Shown: in pieces, positions 30,964-40,036 of the stretch | How the letters are laid out: the number at the start of each line of letters is the position of its first letter | Position numbering within the stretch: the first letter of the stretch is position 1 | Assembly (NCBI GenBank): GCA_003136635.1 | Contig: PLFD01000030.1 | Coordinates: 56,155-120,154 of the forward strand | Length of the DNA: 64,000 nt | From: a candidate division FCPU426 bacterium | Lineage (GTDB): Bacteria > Oederibacteriota > Muellerivitia > Muellerivitales > Muellerivitaceae | Direction of reading: 5' to 3' | The notes under the pieces: model-generated | The model's database searches: none | What the model was told of the DNA's origin: nothing | Seen by the model: the letters and a program-made list of their open reading frames with translations, nothing else | Position numbers and translations under genes: made by a program

Positions 30964-32867
30964 TCTTGACCTTCCGGTATAGAGAAAGCGGCTTCAGCCT
31001 GCTCTTTAGAGCGACGACTAATGGCCATTAAAAGCACAGATAAATCGCCCCAGGAGACTCCCTGAATCCGAGCAGCCTGTCCAAAAGTTTCAGGTTTAAT
31101 GCGATTGAGTTTTTCCCGTGCTTCCCGGGAGAAATTGACAATTTCTAAATAGGGAAAGTCCCGCGGGATTGGCAGGGTTTCATTACGGACTTGGCGTTGT
31201 ATTTCTTGTCTTTGTTTGTTCAAATAACCTTCATACTTAATTTCTACTTCGATTTGAAATGCAATTTCGGGCTCAAACAACAGGTCTTCGGGTAAAAATG
31301 GTCTCAACCCCTCATAAGTCACAGAAGGGCGGCGCATAGCTTCATCCAATTTAAGAGAACGGTCCTTAGCCGCTAACTGTAAAACCTCGTTAGGTGCCGC
31401 CTCTGAGGGCAAAACCTGAGTTCGAAACCCTTTAAGACCTCTTTCAAGCTTAGCTTTTTTGTCTATGAGGTTTTCACGGGCTTCAGCAGAGATTAAACCA
31501 AGTTGATAACCCTTTTCCATCAAACGCAGGTCAGCGTTATCTGGACGCAAAAGCAGTCGATACTCGGCTTTCGAGGTAAACAAACGATAGGGTTCATCCG
31601 TACCCTTGGTTACCAAATCATCCACCAGAACTCCCATATATGCTTCCGAGCGGGAAAGAATAAAAACTGGTTGATCTTTTACGGCTAAAGCGGCGTTAAT
31701 CCCCGCCAATAAGCCCTGGGCAGCCGCCTCTTCATAACCGGAAGTTCCATTAATTTGGCCAGCCAGGAAAAGATTTTTTACCAAATGGCTCTCCAACGAA
31801 TGGGAAACCTGAGTTGGCGGCACAAAGTCGTATTCCACCGCATAGCCAGGTCGCACAATTTCGGCTCGTTCCAAACCAGGAATAGTGTGTAAAAAAGCAT
31901 ATTGGACATCTAGAGGTAGGGAAGTAGATAGCCCATTGAGATAGAACTCATGGGTCGACAGCCCTTCCGGTTCCAAAAAGATTTGATGACGGTCTTTATC
32001 AGGGAACTTCACAATCTTGTCTTCGATTGAAGGGCAATAACGGGGACCAATACCTTTGATGACACCCGAATAGAGGGGTGAACGAGACATATTGTCTTTA
32101 ATCGCCTGATGTGTTTGGTCATTCGTATAGGTGATATAGCAAGCCACTTGCGGTTGAAGAGGGAACTGTTTGGTAAAATGGGAAAAAGGAACCGGATCTG
32201 CATCACCATGTTGGGCTTCAGTCTTCGAAAAGTCGATCGAAGCTCGGTTCACTCGGGGGTTTGTTCCTGTTTTCAGGCGTCCTACCTGAAACCCTAATTC
32301 AGCCAGGTGGTTTGACAAACCCTTCGCCGACAAGTCGCCGTTGCGACCACCTTCAATTTTAGTTTCACCAATGTGCATGAGACCATTCAGAAAAGTTCCT
32401 GTCGTAATAACAACAGCCTTCGCTTTAATCTCTTCGCCGTATTGTGTAATGATTCCCTTTACCACACCACTTTCAACGACTAATCGTTGAACCGTCGCTT
32501 GGCGCACAGTTAACCCTGGTTGACCTGTAACAACTTGCTTCATCCGCTGATTGTAGAGTTCTTTGTCACATTGAGCGCGAAAACCCCATACAGCCGGACC
32601 TTGTGTGCGATTAAGAATGCGGGATTGAATGGAAGTAGCATCAGTGGCCTTCGCCATCTCGCCGCCCAAAGCATCAATCTCGCGGACCAAGTGACCCTTG
32701 GCCAATCCGCCCACCGCCGGATTGCAACTCATCTTGGCAATCGTATCCGGATTCATCGTCAACAAAGCTGTCTCTAGCCCCATGCGGGCACAGGCCAATG
32801 CGGCTTCACAGCCAGCGTGCCCCGCTCCCACAATGATCACGTCATAAGATGAAGAAACAAATGCCAC
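30960..32867 (-). CDS. mnmG: tRNA uridine 5-carboxymethylaminomethyl modification enzyme MnmG
   Basis: VGAGHAGCEAALACARMG, SCNPAVGGLAKGHLVREIDALGG, GQINGTSGYEEAAAQGLLAGINA. Confidence 0.98.
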   Translation of the reverse strand: MAFVSSSYDVIIVGAGHAGCEAALACARMGLETALLTMNPDTIAKMSCNPAVGGLAKGHLVREIDALGGEMAKATDATSIQSRILNRTQGPAVWGFRAQCDKELYNQRMKQVVTGQPGLTVRQATVQRLVVESGVVKGIITQYGEEIKAKAVVITTGTFLNGLMHIGETKIEGGRNGDLSAKGLSNHLAELGFQVGRLKTGTNPRVNRASIDFSKTEAQHGDADPVPFSHFTKQFPLQPQVACYITYTNDQTHQAIKDNMSRSPLYSGVIKGIGPRYCPSIEDKIVKFPDKDRHQIFLEPEGLSTHEFYLNGLSTSLPLDVQYAFLHTIPGLERAEIVRPGYAVEYDFVPPTQVSHSLESHLVKNLFLAGQINGTSGYEEAAAQGLLAGINAALAVKDQPVFILSRSEAYMGVLVDDLVTKGTDEPYRLFTSKAEYRLLLRPDNADLRLMEKGYQLGLISAEARENLIDKKAKLERGLKGFRTQVLPSEAAPNEVLQLAAKDRSLKLDEAMRRPSVTYEGLRPFLPEDLLFEPEIAFQIEVEIKYEGYLNKQRQEIQRQVRNETLPIPRDFPYLEIVNFSREAREKLNRIKPETFGQAARIQGVSWGDLSVLLMAISRRSKEQAEAAFSIPEGQD

Positions 32868-32985
32868 AGTAAACCTCGAAGTAAAAACTTGGATCGTGGT
32901 TATAGCACAAGAAATCAGTTCTCACAACTCGATGTCTTTTTTCAAATGGAATCAAAGTACCCACTAAAAATTCTCACGGCTAATT

Positions 32986-33001
32986 TGTTCCACGTGGAAC
33001 A
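32986..33001. promoter_or_regulatory. parS-like site TGTTCCACGTGGAACA
   Basis: Perfect palindrome (extended TTGTTCCACGTGGAACAA) in the mnmG-mnmE intergenic region. Confidence 0.85.
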
Positions 33002-33246
33002 AGGAAGTTTAAAAAGTCCCTTTTTATAGGAATTTAATGTCTTAGATTTGATCAACGCTAAAACAATCTTTACTTGGCTCACACTTAAGTTATAAGACAT
33101 TTTTTATTCATAATTAAAATGGCCGACACAATTTCAAAAATAGAGGTTAGTAATTAAAGCAAAAGCTAAAAAAACTAGTGTTTTATTTAAGGTTTGAGGA
33201 AATGATTTTGAATTTTATTGAGAGAGAGAATAGGCTCAATTTACGG

Positions 33247-34617
33247 CTATTTACCAACACAAAACTTGTTAAAAATGGCTTCAAAAGCTCTGGCAGGAAG
33301 ATCACGGCCTCGAATGTGTCCAATAGCTAAAGCCGCCGTTTTGAGTTCCTCTGCCCAAAGCTCAAAAGGCTGTCGAGTTTTCATTAAGGTTTGCAGATTA
33401 TTTAAAGCGGTTAAAGCTTTTTCAACTTCTTGTTGGTGACGGGCAGAGGTTAAAACCACGTCTTCTCCACCCAAAGGAGTTTGAATAAAACTCTCTACTG
33501 CACTAAAAACTTGAAATAACCCTTCCTGCGTAGTGCATGAAAAACCCAGACATTTTTCCGCGGGCAATTGGGAGAATTTTTTCCAAGGCTGTTTGTCGGT
33601 TATCAAATCTACTTTATTAAAAAGATACCAGACTCTGTCCGTTGGTAATGAGGTGGTCTTCAGCTCGGTTAGAGATTCGGCAGGATTTGAAGCGTCAATC
33701 AACCAAAAGATGAGGTCCGCCTCTTCCATCACTTGTCTGCTTCGGCGAATACCTTCTACTTCCACAACATTTTCGGTTTCCCGCAAACCCGCTGTATCAA
33801 AAAAACGAACCCGCACACCCTTAAGGCGAATATCGCCTTCTACTACATCTCGAGTCGTACCTGCCTGTGGTGTCACAATTGCCCTTTGGGTTCCCAAGAG
33901 GGTATTGAGCAAGCTCGATTTTCCCACGTTAGGCGGCCCGACTAAAGCGACCGTTAACCCCTCTCGAAGCACTTTGCCCTGTTGATAGCTGTTCAATAAT
34001 TTTTGAAGTTCGGCCCGCACACCTAGCACTTCTTCCTCAAATTTGGTTTGGTCTAGGGGCGGAATACCGTCATCGGCAAATTCGAGTCGAGCCTCTACTT
34101 TTAAATAAAGCGATTTTAGAAACTCTTCCATCGGCTCCAAATGGGAAGCCAACCCACCGGTTAATTGTCGCAAAGCTTGGCGCCGGGAAGCATCTCCCTG
34201 AGCCGAAACCAAAGATTCCACCGCTTCCGCCTGAGTTAAGTCCAATCGGCCATGGATGAAAGCTCGATAGGTAAATTCGCCGGGATGGGCCAAACGAGCT
34301 CCGAGTCCCGCCAAAAGTTCGATAATCTTTTTCAGCAAAAGGGGACTGCCGTGCATATGAAATTCCACCACATCCTCGGTAGTATAACTTTGAGGATTAG
34401 GCATGATCAGAAGGAGACCTTCATCCAGCGATTCTCCCGTTTGAGGGTGACGAAAATCGGTGAACAAAATCTGCCTGCGTTTTTCAAAAGGCATGGCTTC
34501 TGGCAATAGTTTTTGGGCGATCTCGAAAGCCTTATCGCCTGAAAGACGGATAATCCCAATACCTCCCACACCTGCAGGAGTAGCAATGGCTGTAATTGTG
34601 TCTTGTAATTCGTACAT
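33247..34617 (-). CDS. mnmE: tRNA modification GTPase MnmE
   Basis: GPPNVGKSSLLNTLLG, DTAGLRET, C-terminal FNKFCVGK. Confidence 0.97.
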   Translation of the reverse strand: MYELQDTITAIATPAGVGGIGIIRLSGDKAFEIAQKLLPEAMPFEKRRQILFTDFRHPQTGESLDEGLLLIMPNPQSYTTEDVVEFHMHGSPLLLKKIIELLAGLGARLAHPGEFTYRAFIHGRLDLTQAEAVESLVSAQGDASRRQALRQLTGGLASHLEPMEEFLKSLYLKVEARLEFADDGIPPLDQTKFEEEVLGVRAELQKLLNSYQQGKVLREGLTVALVGPPNVGKSSLLNTLLGTQRAIVTPQAGTTRDVVEGDIRLKGVRVRFFDTAGLRETENVVEVEGIRRSRQVMEEADLIFWLIDASNPAESLTELKTTSLPTDRVWYLFNKVDLITDKQPWKKFSQLPAEKCLGFSCTTQEGLFQVFSAVESFIQTPLGGEDVVLTSARHQQEVEKALTALNNLQTLMKTRQPFELWAEELKTAALAIGHIRGRDLPARAFEAIFNKFCVGK

Positions 34618-34673
34618 GCCGCTTACTTTACCATAAGCTGGTTAACTCATTCATTGGTCACTCCGGACATAAA

Positions 34674-34707
34674 AAAAGGCCCAACCCCCGAAGGGGAAGG
34701 ACCTTTT
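34674..34707 (-). terminator. Rho-independent terminator after jag
   Basis: AAAAGGcCCaaCCCCcgaaGGGGaaGGaCCTTTT. Confidence 0.8.
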
Positions 34708-34718
34708 AATAAAAAACT

Positions 34719-35897
34719 TTAAAGCACCCTATTGCCAATATTATCGTCAATCGTCGGTTCCGGCGGAACCACATTACCCGGTTCAGGTCCTTCGACAGGA
34801 GCAGACGAATGTTCCACAGGAGCTATGTTACCCGGTTCAACCGCGCCCTCCGCCACCACAGCATCCCCGTCAACTACAGGAGCAACCGTTGGAGCCATAG
34901 TAGCCTTAACCTTAGGGATCACCACTACGCGGCGGCGCAACCCTTCGCCCTGGCTTTCGGTTGTAACGTGCTCATGATCTTTTAAAGTCATGTGCACAAT
35001 ACGACGGTCTTTCGAACTCATAGGTCGCATGGGAATATCCACGCCCGTTTCTTTAGCTTTTTCAGCTAAACCACCGGCTAATTCCTTGAGCTTATCCTTC
35101 TGACGTTCCAGGTAATTCTCCACATCCACAACAATGATCGTTCTTTCATCACCGGTGAGGCGCTGAGCCACCTTCGCCACCAAATACTGAAGCGAGTCTA
35201 AAGTATGACCATGACGGCCAATTAAAGTACCGCTGGATGGCCCTTCGATATTAAGTACCAAGTTGCCGTCCTCATCTTTGCGGCTTTTCACCGTATCGGG
35301 TAAATCCATGCCTCTTAATAGACGGATCAAAACACCCTCGGCAAAACCCATCACTGATCCCGGCTTTAAAGCAATCTTGACCTTCGCCGGCTTGGAACCA
35401 ATGCCCAAGAAACCCTTGTTACCTTCGTCCACCAACTCGGTTTTCAGGTCATTCTTATTCACATTAAAACGCTTGGCCGCTTCCTCAATAGCTTCTTCCG
35501 GAGTGCGACCATACACCTCTACCCACGAACTGCCTCGTTGATAGCCTTCGCCCCGTTCTTGTCTTTCAAAACGTTCCGGGCGGTCGTGTCGAACCGGACG
35601 ATTGCCATAGGAATTGCTATTGCCGAAAGGACGACGGTTTCCACTGCTGGGACGGCTGTCAAAACGGTTTCCATTGGAATTACCGCTGGAATTGCCGCGA
35701 TATCCGCCAGGTCTGTTTTCACGCGGTCCTCGATTCTCCCCGCCTTCCCGATGTCCGCCGGGACGGCTGTCCCGATTAAATCCACTGCTCGGTCCTTTAT
35801 ATCCACCGCTTCGATTGCCGTTGCTGTTGAACGGCTTTCCACTGGATGGTTTTCCGCTCGACGGTTTGCCACTGCTCTGATTTGAAAAATTTCTCAT
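34719..35897 (-). CDS. jag: Jag/KhpB RNA-binding protein (Jag_N-KH-R3H) with long disordered N-terminal extension
   Basis: WVEVYGRTPEEAIEEAAKRFNV, LIGRHGHTLDSLQYLV, R3H region DRRIVHMTLKDHEHVTTESQGEGLRRRVVV; N-terminal ~115 aa rich in G/S/N/R. Confidence 0.92.
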   Translation of the reverse strand: MRNFSNQSSGKPSSGKPSSGKPFNSNGNRSGGYKGPSSGFNRDSRPGGHREGGENRGPRENRPGGYRGNSSGNSNGNRFDSRPSSGNRRPFGNSNSYGNRPVRHDRPERFERQERGEGYQRGSSWVEVYGRTPEEAIEEAAKRFNVNKNDLKTELVDEGNKGFLGIGSKPAKVKIALKPGSVMGFAEGVLIRLLRGMDLPDTVKSRKDEDGNLVLNIEGPSSGTLIGRHGHTLDSLQYLVAKVAQRLTGDERTIIVVDVENYLERQKDKLKELAGGLAEKAKETGVDIPMRPMSSKDRRIVHMTLKDHEHVTTESQGEGLRRRVVVIPKVKATMAPTVAPVVDGDAVVAEGAVEPGNIAPVEHSSAPVEGPEPGNVVPPEPTIDDNIGNRVL

Positions 35898-37609
35898 GAC
35901 TTTACTCCCTCATCTTTTTTCTGATGGTTTTTTACTTCCCGGTTCACTATTTTTTGCTGAATCATCGACAGCACGTTCGTTACCACCCAATAAACCAATA
36001 ATCCCGAGGGCCATTGGAAGGACATGAACGTTAGAAGACCCGGCATCAACCACAACATCACTTTTTGTTGACCAGCGGCCTGGTTGGCCATCTGGCCCGA
36101 CACCTTCTGTTGGAGCAGCATGGTGGAGCCCATCAGAAGGGGAAACACGTATATCGGATCTTTTAAACTTAAATCGTGAAGCCAAAGGAAACTGGCTCCG
36201 CGTAATTGAATACTGTGGCCCAAAGTAGCGTAAAGAGCCCAAAAAACCGGCATTTGAAATAACAGAGGCAGACAGCCACTCATCGGATTCACACCCGCCT
36301 GGCTATAAAGTGCCATTTGTTCCTGCTGTTGTTTTTGTTTGTCATCGGGATACTTGCGTTTTAATGCTTCCAGCTTCGGCTGAAGGATTTTCATCTTTTG
36401 CTGCATCACATACATGCTCTTATAGCTGTTATGGGTCGGCAGCCAGAGAAGCAGTTTGACCGCGATGGAAAGAAGAATAATGGCCAAACCCCAGTTATGA
36501 GCCCAGGTATAAAACCATTTCAAAAGTGCCAGCATATAGACGCTCAAAAATCCGAAGAATCCGAAATCTACCACGTTTTCCAGCTGAAGATTTTGTTTCT
36601 TTAAAAGCTCATAATCTTGAGGCCCGAAGAAAACCTGCATCTTGCGCTCAAAACTTTCACCGCCTTTTAAAGCCGGTCCATCAAAAACCAACAGGGGCCG
36701 GGGGTTAAATTTAGAAGTATCTAAACCAGGCTCGGGATTTTCCTGAGTAGGTAATTGATAAGCGTTAAAGTCCCGTACTACCCTCACGGAAGCGCTGCCC
36801 GAAGAAGGATCCGGCACTAAAGCCGCCACGAAAAACTGATTAGCCAGCGCGGTCCAGGTAATGGGTCCAGGTATTTCCTTACTTTCCTGATTGCTCTTCA
36901 GCGATTCTTGATCTTTCTGTCCTGCCGCCCAAGTCACAACCCGATTCGCCTGGGCTCCCCGTGCGTTGGTGCCCGTAACTTCGTCTTTACCCAGCATATC
37001 GGACCATTCCACAACGAGGTCCGAAGCGGAAACAGAGCCTCGACCGGTTTGGCTAATCTTGGCGTTAAACTGAATCAAATAACTGCCGTTAGCAAAACCA
37101 AATATTTTTTCTAAAACAGTTCCATTCGAATCTACCGTACGGAAAACCAATTGGGTTTTCTCTTCACCTGAAAGTTTTTTAGAAACTCCCATCACTTGAA
37201 ACATTTTTTGGTTTAAATCGGGTAAGGGGGAATAAGTTAAAGCGAAAGGCAACGGGCGGTTGGGTTCCGAATTCACCAATTCAATAGGTTCGTGGGTTTG
37301 ACGATTTTCAAACTTTTTTAAATGAAAACTGGTTAAAACCGCGCCCTGATTGGAGAAAATCGCCGTGTAATCATCGGTTTCAATCGTGACCGAACTAGCC
37401 GGAATGTTCGATGTGGCGTGAAAGGCTGCGGTTTTGGAGAAGGATAAAATGGTTTTAGCTCCAGTCGCAGAAATAACTTGGGGAGTTGGGGCCGAACCCG
37501 TGGCCGTCGAGGTGACTGGGGGCGGCGGCTGAGGCATAAAAAACATCCATGCGCCCAATATCACCATGGACGACACGATAAAGATGATCATGCGGTTTTG
37601 CTGATTCAA
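35894..37609 (-). CDS. yidC: Membrane protein insertase YidC
   Basis: N-terminal periplasmic domain plus NWGLAIILLSIAVKLLLWLPTHNSYKSMYVMQQ, NPMSGCLPLLFQMPVFWALY. Confidence 0.97.
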   Translation of the reverse strand: MNQQNRMIIFIVSSMVILGAWMFFMPQPPPPVTSTATGSAPTPQVISATGAKTILSFSKTAAFHATSNIPASSVTIETDDYTAIFSNQGAVLTSFHLKKFENRQTHEPIELVNSEPNRPLPFALTYSPLPDLNQKMFQVMGVSKKLSGEEKTQLVFRTVDSNGTVLEKIFGFANGSYLIQFNAKISQTGRGSVSASDLVVEWSDMLGKDEVTGTNARGAQANRVVTWAAGQKDQESLKSNQESKEIPGPITWTALANQFFVAALVPDPSSGSASVRVVRDFNAYQLPTQENPEPGLDTSKFNPRPLLVFDGPALKGGESFERKMQVFFGPQDYELLKKQNLQLENVVDFGFFGFLSVYMLALLKWFYTWAHNWGLAIILLSIAVKLLLWLPTHNSYKSMYVMQQKMKILQPKLEALKRKYPDDKQKQQQEQMALYSQAGVNPMSGCLPLLFQMPVFWALYATLGHSIQLRGASFLWLHDLSLKDPIYVFPLLMGSTMLLQQKVSGQMANQAAGQQKVMLWLMPGLLTFMSFQWPSGLLVYWVVTNVLSMIQQKIVNREVKNHQKKDEGVKS

Positions 37610-37661
37610 TTGATTCTCCCGTTAAACCAAATTTCCTTTTCCTCAGTGGAAAAAGATAATT

Positions 37662-37889
37662 TTAATGAACGGGGTGGAATCCTCCGGACGAGGCGGGATG
37701 ACAATGGCTCAAACGCTTTAAACCCATGGCAATTCCTTTGAGGACGCCATAACGTTCCACGGCTTGAAAAGTATATTCGGAGCAGGTAGGTGTAAACCGA
37801 CATGAGGGGGGGAGGTAAGGCGAAAGGATCAGCTGATACCCCTTGATGAAAAGTAAAATCACCTGCTTAAAGAGCTTGTTCATTGTCAA
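37662..37889 (-). CDS. yidD: Membrane protein insertion efficiency factor YidD
   Basis: GYQLILSPYLPPSCRFTPTCSEYTFQAVERYG. Confidence 0.95.
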   Translation of the reverse strand: MTMNKLFKQVILLFIKGYQLILSPYLPPSCRFTPTCSEYTFQAVERYGVLKGIAMGLKRLSHCHPASSGGFHPVH

Positions 37890-37895
37890 AAATTC

Positions 37896-38252
37896 CTACT
37901 TCGTTCGGGGAAGAAGCCCCGCACGCGACGCCAGTGAGAGAAACGACTTTCTCAACTCGTCAAAAGTGCGGTCTACACTTCCGCGCCGCGGAACCAGAAT
38001 GACCTGGTAGCCACCGCGAAAAGTTTCTTTTTCCACCCTGTAAATTTCCCGAAGACGCCGTTTGAGGCGGTTTCGAAGGTAGGCCTTACCCAAGGCCCGA
38101 CTCAACGAAACACCGAATTTCCGAAGACCGGCATCTTCCTTAAATTGCACATAAAACGCTAATGTTCCATCTTCCAACTTACGGCACTGCTGAAAAACCG
38201 ACTTAAACTCATTGGACTTCTTGAGCCGCTCAGACTTTAAAAAACGCGGCAT
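37896..38252 (-). CDS. rnpA: Ribonuclease P protein component
   Basis: FGVSLSRALGKAYLRNRLKRRLREIYR. Confidence 0.93.
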   Translation of the reverse strand: MPRFLKSERLKKSNEFKSVFQQCRKLEDGTLAFYVQFKEDAGLRKFGVSLSRALGKAYLRNRLKRRLREIYRVEKETFRGGYQVILVPRRGSVDRTFDELRKSFLSLASRAGLLPRTK

Positions 38253-38276
38253 AAAGATTCCTATAATCTGCGTCGC

Positions 38277-38414
38277 TTATTGAACGCTGACTTTACGACG
38301 GCCCTTGGCGCGGCGCTGGCTCAAAACACGACGGCCCCCCACGGTCTTCATACGGCTGCGAAAACCATGTACTTTTTGACGCTTACGATTATTCGGCTGA
38401 AAAGTTCTTTTCAT
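38277..38414 (-). CDS. rpmH: 50S ribosomal protein L34
   Basis: My translation: [45 protein letters not shown] (absent from the supplied ORF list because it is short). Confidence 0.98.
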   Translation of the reverse strand: MKRTFQPNNRKRQKVHGFRSRMKTVGGRRVLSQRRAKGRRKVSVQ

Positions 38415-38444
38415 GAAAAAACGACCATTCCTTTAACAGTTTGT

Positions 38445-38573
38445 TGAAAAAGTCCGAAAAGGTACTTTTTCATACTTATGAACGAGCCACGAAAGAAAAA
38501 ACCATATATTTAGTGGCTCGTTCTAACCTATGGCTGTTGACAAAATGCTGGAAAAATATTTCCAGCATTTTGT
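38445..38573. other. Three consecutive perfect inverted repeats between rpmH and cobU
   Basis: TGAAAAAGT/ACTTTTTCA (38445-38472), GAACGAGCCAC/GTGGCTCGTTC (38480-38523), ACAAAATGCTGGAAA-AATA-TTTCCAGCATTTTGT (38540-38573). Confidence 0.85.
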
Positions 38574-38723
38574 TAAATTGGGCTTCGTCTAGAAGCTCCC
38601 GTATCGCCGAAACCGACGAAAAGAGCGATGATTCTATACTACATAAGAGATAATCGTCAACGATGGCGTCGTACGACCCGCAAGTCCTAGCAGAAGCGTC
38701 AAAACCATGGTAAAAGAAGCCCT

Positions 38724-39263
38724 GTGAACTCGAAACTTCAACTAATTCTAGGGGGGGCCCGATCGGGAAAATCCCGATTCTCTTTGGATCAAGGCAACGA
38801 GCCTTCCTTTGAGCGACGGCTTTTTCTAGCGACGGCCACTACCGATGATGAGGAAATGAAAACTCGTGTTCGGAAACATCAGGTCGAACGGGGACCGCAA
38901 TGGGAAACCATTGAAGAACCCTATCACTTGGCCGAAGTCCTCCAAAAACTGAACGGTTCGGAAAAAACCTTGATCGTGGTGGATTGTGCCACGCTCTGGC
39001 TTTCCAATCTTTTGTGCGGCATGGGGGGAGAGCGGCTTTCTGCGGATGAGATTGAAAAAAGGTTCGATGATTTACTGAATGCGTTATCACGGACCGTGTC
39101 TCATATTCGGATTGTTTCCAATGAAGTCGGCTTAGCGGTTGTTCCTGACACCGTTTTGGGCCGCCAGTTTCGAGATCTACAGGGCCTTCTCAACCAAAAA
39201 TTAGCCTCCCGGGCGGATCAAGTTTTTTTCATGATGGCGGGACTTTCTCAAAGACTAAAGTAG
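38724..39263 (+). CDS. cobU: Adenosylcobinamide kinase/guanylyltransferase
   Basis: LILGGARSGKSRFSL, FLATATTDDEEMKTRVRKHQVERG, NEVGLAVVPDTVLGRQFRDLQGLLNQ. Confidence 0.95.
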   Translation: MNSKLQLILGGARSGKSRFSLDQGNEPSFERRLFLATATTDDEEMKTRVRKHQVERGPQWETIEEPYHLAEVLQKLNGSEKTLIVVDCATLWLSNLLCGMGGERLSADEIEKRFDDLLNALSRTVSHIRIVSNEVGLAVVPDTVLGRQFRDLQGLLNQKLASRADQVFFMMAGLSQRLK

Positions 39264-39329
39264 CTCCCCTCCCTTGAAAAAAAATTGACACGTTTGTAAC
39301 ACTTAAGGAAGCTTCTATGAGAGAGAAAA

Positions 39330-39953
39330 ATGCCCTTCAAAAAACCGTCGACCTTTTCAAAAACAGATTTGCTTCAAGGATTCGAAACACTCAACCAGTT
39401 ATGGAATCGTAATCTTCTTCCCAAAGACCTGGAGCGTCATTATTTTCTTCATTGGTTTGTCGTTTATCAGGGCAACATTATCCAAACCGCCAAAGCGCTG
39501 CAGATTCACCGCAACACCATTCAAGGGCATTTTCTCCAATTCGGCTTTTCCAATAAATCAGTCCGGTTGCGGCATTCCTGGCAGACATTGGCGGAAAAAA
39601 ACAAAAAAACTTCCTTTGAGTCTAATTTTCTCAAGTTTTATGGTTTGTTTGGCGGCAAAACCAAATTTACTCCTGAAGAAAACAAAAAATTGATAAAACT
39701 CTGGCAAACCAAGTTCTCCTTCAAAACCCTGATGACCCATTACCTGCTTTGGGCATTGAGAACGGAAAAAACAAAAGATTGGATACAAAAAAAATTGAAT
39801 TACTCGGAGCGCCACCGCATCCGTTTATTAACCGCGATCCTGAGTCCCCAAACACGGGGTGGTTTTTGGCTGGCCCCTTTAAAACCTACCGCCGAAGAGA
39901 TCTATTCGCCGCGTTACCGTAATATTCTCTCAAAAGTTAAAAAAACCCGTTAA
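39330..39953 (+). CDS. Hypothetical protein with Fis-type helix-turn-helix
   Basis: GNIIQTAKALQIHRNTIQGHFLQFG resembles the Fis/HTH_8 motif. Confidence 0.6.
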   Translation: MPFKKPSTFSKTDLLQGFETLNQLWNRNLLPKDLERHYFLHWFVVYQGNIIQTAKALQIHRNTIQGHFLQFGFSNKSVRLRHSWQTLAEKNKKTSFESNFLKFYGLFGGKTKFTPEENKKLIKLWQTKFSFKTLMTHYLLWALRTEKTKDWIQKKLNYSERHRIRLLTAILSPQTRGGFWLAPLKPTAEEIYSPRYRNILSKVKKTR

Positions 39954-40036
39954 CCCTGAGGGATTTTCTTAGTGACTAGAACCGAAGGGGGTGAAATAAT
40001 TTTCACGCTCGAGAGATACGGTCCCTAAGGAATTCC

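Noticed and set aside
30220-33075. Shared AGCGTTGAT words in inverted orientation in the two AT-rich gaps flanking mnmG-rsmG
   Set aside because: Only about 9-10 nt match; too short to claim inversion breakpoints.
35538-35885. Overlapping plus-strand ORFs opposite the jag N-terminal tail
   Set aside because: Low-complexity antisense of the Gly/Arg/Ser-rich region.
38441-38653. 70-aa ORF in the rpmH-cobU gap
   Set aside because: It runs through three hairpins and lacks motif or ribosome-binding support.
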